A stretch of 64,000 bases of DNA, taken from assembly GCA_900540455.1 (NCBI GenBank), contig UQGD01000007.1, forward strand, positions 1 to 64,000. The letters are read 5' to 3'. The translations under genes and the position numbers were made by a program. Shown here piece by piece: positions 16,966 through 24,158 of the stretch (its first letter is position 1; each line of letters begins with the position of its first letter). The notes under the pieces are model-generated. The model was not told the origin of the DNA, did not search any database, and saw nothing but the letters and a program-made list of their open reading frames with translations. This DNA comes from an uncultured Faecalibacterium sp. (lineage in GTDB: Bacteria; Bacillota; Clostridia; Oscillospirales; Ruminococcaceae).

Positions 16966-18394
16966 TTGCGCTGCCTCCTTTGGTCTCGCCCCAGAGCAGC
17001 CAGGTGCCCTTCTGGTCCTGCTGGATCTGCTGGGGGGTCAGGTTCAGTTCCCGCGCCAGGATCTCCACTACACGAGGCCCGCAGAAGCCGCCCTGGCAGC
17101 GGCCCATGCCGGCGTTGACCCGGCGCTTGACCCCATCCACCGACCGGGGCGGGATCAGGCCCTTCATGGCCTCCAGGATCTCGCCCTCGGTGATGGTCTC
17201 GCAGCGGCAGATCACCCGTCCGAAAGCGGGGTCCTGCCGGACCAGCTCGGCCCGCTGTTCGGGGGTCATCTCCTTAAAGCGGGTGCGGTGGCGCTGGCAG
17301 ACGAAATCTGCCTTGGGCGTCAGCGCAAGGCCCGCCTTTTGCAGCAGCTCCACCAAATATTCGGCAATGGCAGGTGCGGCGGACAGACCCGGCGAGCAGA
17401 TGCCCGCTGCGTCCACAAAACCCTCCCGCTCCTGCAGGATAAAATCATTGACTTCGGCTGCATGGGCACGCACACCTGCAAAGTTGCGGATGGACTGCCC
17501 AAAGGCGATCTGGGGCACCGATTTTGCAGCGGTGGTGCGCACAAACTCCAGGCCGTCGGCGGTGGTGGAGGTGTCGTTGCCCTTCACCGGTGCGGCGTTG
17601 GGGCCCACGATCAGGTTGCCGTGGACCGTGGGGCTGACCAGCACGCCCTTGCCGTTCTGGTTCGGGCACTGGAAGATGGTGTGGGACACCCGGCTGCCCT
17701 CGGATTTGTCCAGCAGATAATACTCGCCCCGGCTGGGCCGGATGCTGAAATCATGGGGCAGCGCCAGGTCGTGGACGGCATCGGCGCTGACACCGGCGGC
17801 GTTGATCACATACCGGGCGGCAAAATCCCCCTGGTCGGTGTGGACCAGCCAGCCCTCGGCCAGCTTCTCCATACCGGTGACCTGGGTCTCCAGGTGGAGC
17901 TGTGCGCCGTTGCGCACGGCGGTCTCCGCCAGGGCCAGGCAATACTCCCAGGGGGAGCAGATGGCGGCGGTGGGGGCGTAAAGGGCGGCCTGCACCTTGT
18001 CCGAGAGCTGGGGGTCCATGGCGCGGGCCTCGTCGCCGGTCAGCACCTGCAGGCCGGGCACGCCGTTGGCCTCGCCCCGCTGACGCAGGGTCTCCAGGGT
18101 GTCGCACTCTGCCGGGCTGAACGCCAGCACCAGAGAGCCGCACTGACGGTAGGGCACATCCAGTTGTTCGCACAGCTGTTTTGCCAGCTCCACACCACGC
18201 ACATTCAGCCGGGCCATCAGGGTGCCGGGCAGCGGGTCATACCCCGCATGGAGAATGGCGGAGTTGGCTTTGGTGGTGCCGTTGGCCACGTCGTTTTCCT
18301 TTTCCAGAACAGCGACCTGGAGCTGGTATTTGGACAGCTCCATAGCGGCGGCGGCGCCCACGATCCCACATCCGATCACAAGAACATCCAGCAT
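16958..18394 (-). CDS. FAD-dependent glycerol-3-phosphate dehydrogenase (GlpA-like) with [2Fe-2S] domain
   Basis: A 478-residue oxidoreductase that probably converts glycerol 3-phosphate to dihydroxyacetone phosphate. It has the N-terminal FAD motif VIGCGIVGAAAAMELSK, a DAO-type body (to about residue 370) and a C-terminal BFD-like iron-sulfur domain with CRCET and CQGGFCGPR cysteines. ATG 18394 follows GGAGGTTTTGTTC. It is the first gene of the glp operon. The family also includes L-2-hydroxyglutarate oxidase-like enzymes, but glpK in the operon favours G3P. Confidence 0.88.
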   Translation of the reverse strand: MLDVLVIGCGIVGAAAAMELSKYQLQVAVLEKENDVANGTTKANSAILHAGYDPLPGTLMARLNVRGVELAKQLCEQLDVPYRQCGSLVLAFSPAECDTLETLRQRGEANGVPGLQVLTGDEARAMDPQLSDKVQAALYAPTAAICSPWEYCLALAETAVRNGAQLHLETQVTGMEKLAEGWLVHTDQGDFAARYVINAAGVSADAVHDLALPHDFSIRPSRGEYYLLDKSEGSRVSHTIFQCPNQNGKGVLVSPTVHGNLIVGPNAAPVKGNDTSTTADGLEFVRTTAAKSVPQIAFGQSIRNFAGVRAHAAEVNDFILQEREGFVDAAGICSPGLSAAPAIAEYLVELLQKAGLALTPKADFVCQRHRTRFKEMTPEQRAELVRQDPAFGRVICRCETITEGEILEAMKGLIPPRSVDGVKRRVNAGMGRCQGGFCGPRVVEILARELNLTPQQIQQDQKGTWLLWGETKGGSANV

Positions 18395-18427
18395 GAACAA
18401 AACCTCCGTTTCTGCCGGGACAAGAAC

Positions 18428-18468
18428 AAAAAAAGCGCAGGACACCCCCTTGGGGGGCTGCCTTGCGC
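18428..18468 (-). terminator. Leader terminator of the glycerol operon, probable GlpP target
   Basis: Minus-strand stem GCGCAAGGCAGCCCCC / GGGGTGTCCTGCGC followed by seven T. It ends 34 bases before the first start codon and about 45 bases after the transcription start. Regulated readthrough by GlpP is the known mechanism for such leaders. Confidence 0.8.
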
Positions 18469-18518
18469 TTCTCAATTCTCACACAAACCAAGCATTTGGT
18501 ATTCACTTTGCAAGACCT

Positions 18519-18547
18519 ACAATACCACAGCAGGCAAGTGTTTGCAA
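18519..18547 (-). promoter_or_regulatory. Glycerol operon promoter
   Basis: Minus-strand TTGCAA (18542-18547), 17 bases, TATTGT (18519-18524). Confidence 0.65.
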
Positions 18548-18693
18548 TAGTTTTTCAGAAAACTTCTTAAATTTATGGCCAATGCACAAAAACAGGGGTT
18601 TTGCTTTGTGCGTCTTGCGGGGACAGACCGGATGCCGGTCCGGACAAAGATCCAAAAAAAGAGATGTTTCCCGCCGGAAAATAGTGAAACGTA

Positions 18694-18722
18694 TTGACTT
18701 TTCTTCGGGGTGTGCCTATCAT
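18694..18722 (+). promoter_or_regulatory. Promoter of XRE/TPR regulator gene
   Basis: TTGACT (18694-18699), 17 bases, TATCAT (18717-18722). Confidence 0.6.
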
Positions 18723-18755
18723 TGTATACAGAATAAGGGAAGATCGGGTCGATTT

Positions 18756-18851
18756 ATGTGGAAATTTGTAGTGGATTGCGCCAATGCAAACCAGAATGGG
18801 CCTGTGTTGCCCGGCGGGGATGCCGCCGGAGGGGGAGCAGGAGAGTTATAG
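18756..18851 (+). CDS. Candidate 31-residue peptide upstream of XRE/TPR regulator
   Basis: An ATG-initiated frame of 31 codons that ends one base before the regulator's start. The peptide begins MWKFVVDCANANQNG, then is Gly/Ala/Pro-rich and ends GAGEL. It lies on the predicted regulator transcript. No strong ribosome site sits at the correct distance, and the C-terminal part is low complexity. It may be a leader peptide, a signalling peptide or chance. I do not recognise it. Confidence 0.3.
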   Translation: MWKFVVDCANANQNGPVLPGGDAAGGGAGEL

Positions 18852-18852
18852 T

Positions 18853-19779
18853 ATGAAGACTATCATGATCGGGGATTATATCAAGCGCCGCCGGGTAGAG
18901 CTGGGCATGACCCAGGGACAACTGGCCAAGGGCATTTGCACAGTGGCCACTCTGTCCCGGCTGGAGGCGGGGATCCAGACCCCCCGCCGCAACCGCATCA
19001 GTGCCCTGCTGCAGCGGCTGGGACTGCCGGATTCCCGGTATTTTGCCATCAATACACAGGAGGAAGTGGCCATCGAGGCGTATAAAAAGGATATTGTGGC
19101 CTGCAATGTGCTGGAGCGGGTGGAGGAAGGCTTTGAAAAGCTGCAGAAGCTGGAGCAGCTGCTGCCGCCGGACGATAACCTGACCCGTCAGTTCGTGGTG
19201 CGGTCCCGGGCGCTGCTGGGCGGGCTGGATGGCCGCTACACCCATAGGCAGCAGATGGAGATGCTGTTGGATGCTATGCGGATGACCATCCCGGATTTTT
19301 CGCTGGAAGATCTGGAGGAGCATTACTATACCTTTGATGAGATCAAGACCCTGAACCAGATCGCAGGGCTGTACCTGGCGGAAGACCAGATGGAGCAAGC
19401 GCTGCACCTGTATGATAAGCTGCTGAACTATATCCTCAACCATAACCAGGCGCTGCTGTGCCGCAATGGACTGCTGCCGATGGTGCTGCACAACTATACC
19501 CGTGCGCTGAACATCGCCCAGCGCTATGCCGACGGGGTCCGCTACGCAGAGGAGGGCCGCCGTGCCTGCGTGGAATATGGGCATTACCAGTATCTTCCGG
19601 GCTTTTTGGCTCTGCTGGGGGAGGGGCTGCATTTTACCGGACAGGACGGCAAAAGCGCAGAATGTTACCGGGAAGCCTACTATATCTACCGCGCAACGGA
19701 TGACTACGGCAACGCCGAAACCTGCCGCCGGGATATGCAGCGCTATCTGAATATCCAGCTGGAAACGCCAGAACTGTGA
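18853..19779 (+). CDS. XRE/TPR (RRNPP-like) transcriptional regulator, paralogue 1
   Basis: A 308-residue protein. The helix-turn-helix (about residues 5-62) has TQGQLAKGICTVATLSRLE. The rest is helical, tetratricopeptide-like repeats (about 85-300), the layout of Rgg/PlcR-type regulators that bind short peptides. It is similar along its full length to the regulator at 41852-42769, for instance RNRI-ALLQRL-LPD-RYFA and the DIVACNV stretch. ATG 18853 lies after a GAGCAGGAGAG site. The ligand and targets are unknown. Confidence 0.85.
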   Translation: MKTIMIGDYIKRRRVELGMTQGQLAKGICTVATLSRLEAGIQTPRRNRISALLQRLGLPDSRYFAINTQEEVAIEAYKKDIVACNVLERVEEGFEKLQKLEQLLPPDDNLTRQFVVRSRALLGGLDGRYTHRQQMEMLLDAMRMTIPDFSLEDLEEHYYTFDEIKTLNQIAGLYLAEDQMEQALHLYDKLLNYILNHNQALLCRNGLLPMVLHNYTRALNIAQRYADGVRYAEEGRRACVEYGHYQYLPGFLALLGEGLHFTGQDGKSAECYREAYYIYRATDDYGNAETCRRDMQRYLNIQLETPEL

Positions 19780-19812
19780 TGCCATAGGGGCATTTGCCCT
19801 GCCAAAATAAGA

Positions 19813-19859
19813 GCCGCCCGGTCTCTGCTTTGCAGCAGAAACACCGGGCGGCGTTTTTT
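19813..19859. terminator. Bidirectional terminator
   Basis: GCCGCCCGGT/ACCGGGCGGC stem with TTTTTT on plus, between the XRE/TPR gene and the convergent arsenate-reductase fusion gene. Confidence 0.8.
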
Positions 19860-19860
19860 G

Positions 19861-20961
19861 TTATGGATGGGTGGGCAGCTCGCCCCGCTGGATGCGGCGG
19901 GTCAGCTCCCGCACCTTTTGTTCGATCCGGGCCATCACGGACAGAAAAGCCGGGTCGCCCTGGCCGGTGGGGTCCTCCAGACCCCAATCCTCCCGGTAGG
20001 TGCAGGGCAGGGTGGGGCACTGGACGTTGCAGCCCATGGTGATGACGATATCCACCTTGGGCAGCGCCGAGAGGGGCTTGTTGTACTGGCAGGCGGTCAT
20101 GTCGATGCCGTAGACCTGCTGCATCAGCCGCACAGCGTCCGGGTTGATTTGGGGGCCAGGCTCGGTGCCGGCAGAATAGCTCTCAAATACACCCTGGCCC
20201 AGCTGCCGGCCCAGGGCCTCGGCCATCTGGCTGCGGCAGGAGTTGTGTACGCAGAGAAAGGCGACCCGGGGCCGGGGCGCAGCGGGAGAAAAGGGGCACC
20301 GGCTGCCGATGCATTGGCTGTTCCGGGCGCTGTACTCGCAGCGGGGGGCGCTGGGGGTCATCTCTACGCCCAGCTGTTCCCGGGCAAAGTCTGCGGCGGC
20401 CAGAATGGACAGCCAGCTGTCCCGTTTGCAGCAGCGGGGGCCGCCTACCCGGCCGATGCACTCCAGCGCCCGGGCGGTCATTTGGTTGCTCAGACCCCAA
20501 GGCTCCCGGGCCAAAGGGGTGGACTGGGTGGCAATGGCCACAAACTGCCCGGCGCTGATCCCGGCTCCGCAGGCGCCCCAAAAACCGCAGGCACCGCCCG
20601 GCACCGCCATGCCCCGGCTGTGGATCTCGGACAGGGCGGCGGGCAGATCCAGCTCGCCCCCTGCATTTTTGTAGGCGGTGAGCAATGCCGCCCCCACCAT
20701 TACATGGTGCTCCGGCCCGTGCATATGGCAGAAGGGCAGCGCCATCATCCGGTCCAGGATGGCGATGGGGTCGGTGGAGCGCTCCGCCAGGCACAGCCCA
20801 AAGATGCTGTCCATCCCTTGGGTGTGGCAGCTGCTGCATACATAGTGGCCATTCACGCAGCGGGTCTTGCTCAGCTCCTTTTTATGACAGATGGCGCACT
20901 CCATCATTTGGTCCTGCACCAGGTATTCCAGCGGGGCTTTACAGATCAGACATTCTTCCAT
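19861..20961 (-). CDS. DUF5714 domain fused to thioredoxin-type arsenate reductase/LMW phosphatase domain
   Basis: A 366-residue fusion. Residues 1-225 match DUF5714: an N-terminal zinc-ribbon-like set of CxxC pairs (CLICK, CAICHK, CSSCH) and a conserved GGACGFWGACGAG. Residues 230-366 are a low-molecular-weight phosphatase fold with VAFLCVHNSCRSQMAEA, the P-loop of thioredoxin-coupled ArsC, and further cysteines (NVQCPTLPC) that could relay disulfides. ATG 20961 follows AAAAGGAGAGCCGAG; codons further upstream lack a ribosome site. No arsenic operon genes are nearby, so the substrate is open. Confidence 0.82.
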   Translation of the reverse strand: MEECLICKAPLEYLVQDQMMECAICHKKELSKTRCVNGHYVCSSCHTQGMDSIFGLCLAERSTDPIAILDRMMALPFCHMHGPEHHVMVGAALLTAYKNAGGELDLPAALSEIHSRGMAVPGGACGFWGACGAGISAGQFVAIATQSTPLAREPWGLSNQMTARALECIGRVGGPRCCKRDSWLSILAAADFAREQLGVEMTPSAPRCEYSARNSQCIGSRCPFSPAAPRPRVAFLCVHNSCRSQMAEALGRQLGQGVFESYSAGTEPGPQINPDAVRLMQQVYGIDMTACQYNKPLSALPKVDIVITMGCNVQCPTLPCTYREDWGLEDPTGQGDPAFLSVMARIEQKVRELTRRIQRGELPTHP

Positions 20962-21013
20962 CTCGGCTCTCCTTTTATACCCTTGCTCTCTCCCTAAGGG
21001 AATGTGTGGTTTG

Positions 21014-21042
21014 ATTATAGCCGGAGACGGGGCAGAACACAA
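21014..21042 (-). promoter_or_regulatory. Promoter of DUF5714-ArsC fusion gene
   Basis: Minus-strand TTGTGT (21037-21042), 17 bases, perfect TATAAT (21014-21019), about 50 bases before the start codon. Confidence 0.7.
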
Positions 21043-21137
21043 GAGGGCGGCCTTTGGCGGGGCCGGTGCGGCCGAAAAAGTCCTTCTTCCGAACGATGTC
21101 CACAATTTTTGATGTTTGATTTTGTGGAAAAGCTGAA

Positions 21138-21166
21138 TTGAAATCTCCCTGCTGCATTGCTATACT
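21138..21166 (+). promoter_or_regulatory. Orphan promoter with adjacent operator
   Basis: TTGAAA (21138-21143), 17 bases, TATACT (21161-21166). No recognisable gene follows on this strand before a terminator at 21307. Confidence 0.7.
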
Positions 21167-21174
21167 AATACCAG

Positions 21175-21188
21175 TTCAAGCGCTTGAA
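21175..21188. promoter_or_regulatory. Perfect palindromic operator (LacI-type)
   Basis: TTCAAGCGCTTGAA is a perfect 14-base palindrome with the central CG typical of LacI/GalR-family sites. It starts 9 bases after the -10 box, over the expected transcription start. Confidence 0.65.
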
Positions 21189-21306
21189 CACACACACAAG
21201 TTTACAAACAGGATCTGACCGAACAAACGCAGTCTCATAAGAGAACTACCCCTTTTTAATGGGGAACTTGCGCATCGCTGTTCGCCAGGTCCTTTTTTGA
21301 TGCACA

Positions 21307-21351
21307 AAACGACCCGGGCCAGTCTCTGCAAAGAGGCAGCCCGGGTCGTTT
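21307..21351. terminator. Hairpin terminator
   Basis: AAACGACCCGGGC/GCCCGGGTCGTTT stem, usable from both strands. It stops the short plus-strand transcript and the minus-strand plsC operon. Confidence 0.7.
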
Positions 21352-21369
21352 CGGTTCTTTCGGTGATTT

Positions 21370-21543
21370 TTACCCCTTTTTCCGCAGGTCCTCCCAGGAG
21401 CGTGCAGGCCGGAAGAGGGGGGTGTAGGGGTTTTCCAGCGCACTGGCTTTGGGCGGGGCGGGGGGCGTATGGTCCGCGGCGGGCGGGAGAGGGCGCCGGG
21501 GTGTCCGACGGGCCGGTGCACCGGCTTTGACCCGCCAGCGCAT
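21370..21543 (-). CDS. Small basic Pro-rich protein, translationally coupled
   Basis: A 57-codon frame whose ATG overlaps the stop of the upstream 255-residue gene (TGATG) and follows GGAGGG at a good distance. The product is Arg/Pro/Ala-rich at the N-terminus and ends ENPYTPLFRPARSWEDLRKKG-like sequence. I do not recognise a family. Coupling and the ribosome site support translation; high GC makes chance frames common here. Confidence 0.45.
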   Translation of the reverse strand: MRWRVKAGAPARRTPRRPLPPAADHTPPAPPKASALENPYTPLFRPARSWEDLRKKG

Positions 21544-22310
21544 CAGCGGCCCTCCCCGGCGGTGGAAACGGCCCCGGCGGTCAAAGCAGCCCACAGGGCT
21601 TCTCCGCCGGAGAGGTTTTCGGCCTGGGCGTCGCTCCAGGCGCCCCGGCGGCCCACATAGAAGCGGCGCATATAGTCCTGGCTGCTGCCGGAGGCCGCTT
21701 GGGTGGCATCCGGGCCGTAATCGCCCAGCTCCAGCCCGGTCAGGGCGGGGCAGTCCTCCCAGCGGTAGACCATGTTCCACCAGTCTGCATCGCTGTCCGG
21801 GGCGGGCAGCGTGCCGTCCAGATAGGCCAGACAGCCGGTGTTCTCCTCAAAGCCCGCTGGGTCTGCCACCAGAAAGACGGTGCTCAGGGCGCCCTGCACA
21901 TCAGAGGCCAGCTTGACTGTGCCCGCCATGGTCAGGTAGGCGTCGCTCTCGGTCTCGCCCTCGGCGGACTGGGTATAGTCCAGGGTATAGGTGTTCAGGG
22001 TCACCACGGTCTTGCCGTCCCCGTTCAGGTCCTGGCCAAAGGCCGCCAGCTGGGTCTGCAGCGCCTGGAGGGTATCCTCCGGCAGATAGTAAGGGGCCAC
22101 CACCCCGATGTTATAGTCCGGGTGGGTGGTAAAAAAGTAGTGGCCGATCAGGGTATAGGCCAAAAAGCCGCCCGCAATACCGATCAGCAGCACCCATTTC
22201 AGGTTATAATCCCACCAGTTGGCCCAGCGCTCCCGCCGGGTATACTGCTTTTCCTTCCGTGGGGCCAGGTCCTGTGGGTCGATGTCACGTTCATAGCGGT
22301 AACTTGCCAT
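21543..22310 (-). CDS. Single-pass membrane protein of unknown function
   Basis: A 255-residue protein. A basic cytoplasmic head (about residues 1-38) is followed by one membrane helix (about 39-61, WVLLIGIAGGFLAYTLIGHYF) and an acidic extracytoplasmic domain with no motif I can name. It follows plsC by 30 bases and precedes a small coupled frame, so it belongs to that operon. The function is unknown. Confidence 0.75.
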   Translation of the reverse strand: MASYRYERDIDPQDLAPRKEKQYTRRERWANWWDYNLKWVLLIGIAGGFLAYTLIGHYFFTTHPDYNIGVVAPYYLPEDTLQALQTQLAAFGQDLNGDGKTVVTLNTYTLDYTQSAEGETESDAYLTMAGTVKLASDVQGALSTVFLVADPAGFEENTGCLAYLDGTLPAPDSDADWWNMVYRWEDCPALTGLELGDYGPDATQAASGSSQDYMRRFYVGRRGAWSDAQAENLSGGEALWAALTAGAVSTAGEGR

Positions 22311-22340
22311 TGCGTTTTGCCTTTCCCTTCCCGATGCGGC

Positions 22341-23066
22341 TCACAGCTGGGCCAAGATGGTCTGGCGCACTGCGTCCGGCAGCTGCTTTTGTTCTGCCCG
22401 GCCCATCCCCTTGGTTTGGATGGGGGGCAGCACACGGATATGCACCGTGCCGGGGGTGCAGCGGTTGCCCCGGTTCTCAAACAAGGCCCGTGCGCCGGTA
22501 ATGGCTACCGGGACCACCGGTGCGCCGGTCTTGACGGCGATGCGGAAGGCGCCGCCCTTGAACTCGCCAATGCCGCCTTCCTCGCCTTTGTAGCGGGTCC
22601 CCTCGGGGAAGATGATGAAGCTCTTGCCCTGCTCCACCACGGCGGTGGCTTCGTTCAGCGCTTCAATGGCGGCGCGCATATCGTCCCGCAGCACAAACAC
22701 GCAGCCCAGCAGCTTCATCCAGCGGTTCAGCAGCGGGATCTTGGCCAGCTCCTCTTTGGCCAGCAGGCCGTAAGGCTGGTCCAGCCCGGCCAGCAGCAGC
22801 GGGATATCGTAGTAGCTGCGGTGGTTGGCCACAAACACACAGGGGCCGTCCTTCGGGATATTTTCCAGCCCTTCCACCGAAAGCGAGACCCCGGTGATCT
22901 TCAGGATCTTTCTGCTCCAGTGGGGAATATGGGTGCGCACCAGCTGCTCTACCAGAGCGGTATCCCCGGCAGCGGCGGCCTTTTCGGCCCGGCGCAGCAC
23001 CCCGTAATGAATGATCATGTACCCAAACAGGTAACTGAACATTGCGATCGTGCGTAAAACACTCAT
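22341..23066 (-). CDS. plsC: 1-acyl-sn-glycerol-3-phosphate acyltransferase
   Basis: A 241-residue PlsC-family enzyme that adds the second acyl chain to lysophosphatidic acid in membrane lipid synthesis. It has the NHRSYYD form of the NHX4D catalytic motif (about residue 80) and FPEGTRYKG (about 155), both diagnostic. An N-terminal hydrophobic segment could attach it to the membrane. ATG 23066 follows AAGGAGGATACGCCG. First gene of a three-gene minus-strand unit. Confidence 0.92.
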   Translation of the reverse strand: MSVLRTIAMFSYLFGYMIIHYGVLRRAEKAAAAGDTALVEQLVRTHIPHWSRKILKITGVSLSVEGLENIPKDGPCVFVANHRSYYDIPLLLAGLDQPYGLLAKEELAKIPLLNRWMKLLGCVFVLRDDMRAAIEALNEATAVVEQGKSFIIFPEGTRYKGEEGGIGEFKGGAFRIAVKTGAPVVPVAITGARALFENRGNRCTPGTVHIRVLPPIQTKGMGRAEQKQLPDAVRQTILAQL

Positions 23067-23171
23067 CGGCGTATCCTCCTTGCGGCAAAATGCCGCCAGT
23101 TTCTATTGTAGCACAATTTCTTCTAAAAAGGGAGTGCTCAAAGTTTTTTTACATTTGGCAGGGCTGTCCAC

Positions 23172-23200
23172 TTGCAAAATCCACAAAAGACGGGTATATT
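23172..23200 (+). promoter_or_regulatory. Promoter of YesL-like gene
   Basis: TTGCAA (23172-23177), 17 bases, TATATT (23195-23200). Confidence 0.55.
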
Positions 23201-23281
23201 TATAGGTAGCTACATGGCGTTTTGGCGGTAGGACCCGGGGATGTGCCCGGCCCGCCGCCAGGAAAGAGGGGTTTTATTTCC

Positions 23282-24142
23282 ATGGGTCTGTTTCCTTCTG
23301 CAAACGATTACAAACCCGGTCCGGGGATAGAAAAGGACACCCCCCGCAAGACCGGCATTGCCCGCTTTTTTGAGCTGGTCGGCCGGGATATGAGCGGGAT
23401 GTTCCTGGCAAATCTGCTTACCTGTCTGGGTTTTTTGCCGGTGATCTGCCTGGTGTACATCGGCTTTTTGATGAACAGCCTGCCGGTGATGCTGATCAGC
23501 GCAGTGGTGGGCGGCGTGCTGGCTGGCCCGGTGCTGGCTGGTATGTATGATACGGTGCTGCGGGCGCTGCGGGATGAAGCGGGCTATTGGTGGTCCACCT
23601 ACCGCCGGGCGTTCCGCCAGAACTGGAAAGCCAGCATCCTGCCCGGCATCATTTACTGCGTTGTGGTGACGATGCAGATCTTCTTGGTGTATTTCTGCTT
23701 CAATATGCTGTACCAGGGCGTCAATGTAGGGATCGGGATGTGGGTGGCCACGGTGCTGCACCTGCTGCTGTTTCATATGCTGTTTGCCTATATGTGGCCG
23801 CAGGTGGTGCTGCTGGATCAGCCCCTGACCATGACACTGAAAAACAGCCTGAACTGCATGATCGCCTTTTTGCCCCATGCGCTGGCCGCATCGGTGGTGC
23901 AGATCCTGTTCTGGGGTCTGGTGATCCTGTGCATGCCCCTGGGCCTTTTGCTGATGATCGTGTTCGGTTTCTGGTTCTCCTGCGAGATCTGCTGCCAGAT
24001 CGTGTACGGCGATCTGGACCGGGTGTTCCATATCGAGGAGAACATCCGCAAGATGAAGGATGCTGAGCTGGAAGCAGCGCTGGCTGCCGAGCGTGCCTCG
24101 TCCGGACAAGAGGACGAGCCGGGCACGGACGGCGGCTGCTGA
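23282..24142 (+). CDS. YesL/DUF624-like membrane protein
   Basis: A 286-residue integral membrane protein with about five or six hydrophobic helices between residues 35 and 250. The order and the FWFSCEICCQIVYGD-like end match the YesL (DUF624) family, whose biochemical role is unsettled. ATG 23282 follows a weak AGAGGGG site; an in-frame upstream codon at 23222 is less likely because it lies close to the promoter. The C-terminal tail is charged. The next gene starts 16 bases after its stop. Confidence 0.75.
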   Translation: MGLFPSANDYKPGPGIEKDTPRKTGIARFFELVGRDMSGMFLANLLTCLGFLPVICLVYIGFLMNSLPVMLISAVVGGVLAGPVLAGMYDTVLRALRDEAGYWWSTYRRAFRQNWKASILPGIIYCVVVTMQIFLVYFCFNMLYQGVNVGIGMWVATVLHLLLFHMLFAYMWPQVVLLDQPLTMTLKNSLNCMIAFLPHALAASVVQILFWGLVILCMPLGLLLMIVFGFWFSCEICCQIVYGDLDRVFHIEENIRKMKDAELEAALAAERASSGQEDEPGTDGGC

Positions 24143-24158
24143 TCCCGGAGGGAACGGG

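Larger units (their letters stand above)
21173..21355 (+). ncRNA. Candidate short regulated transcript
   Basis: The interval between the orphan promoter/operator and the terminator hairpin at 21307-21351. It would give an RNA of about 180 bases. It holds only a 13-codon frame (MGNLRIAVRQVLF, 21262-21303) without a clear ribosome site. It may be a small RNA or the remnant of a deleted operon. Confidence 0.35.

Noticed and set aside
15679..18550. Very long plus-strand frames opposite the glycerol operon
   Set aside because: His/Gly/Ala-rich antisense shadows of GC-rich genes; no family resemblance.
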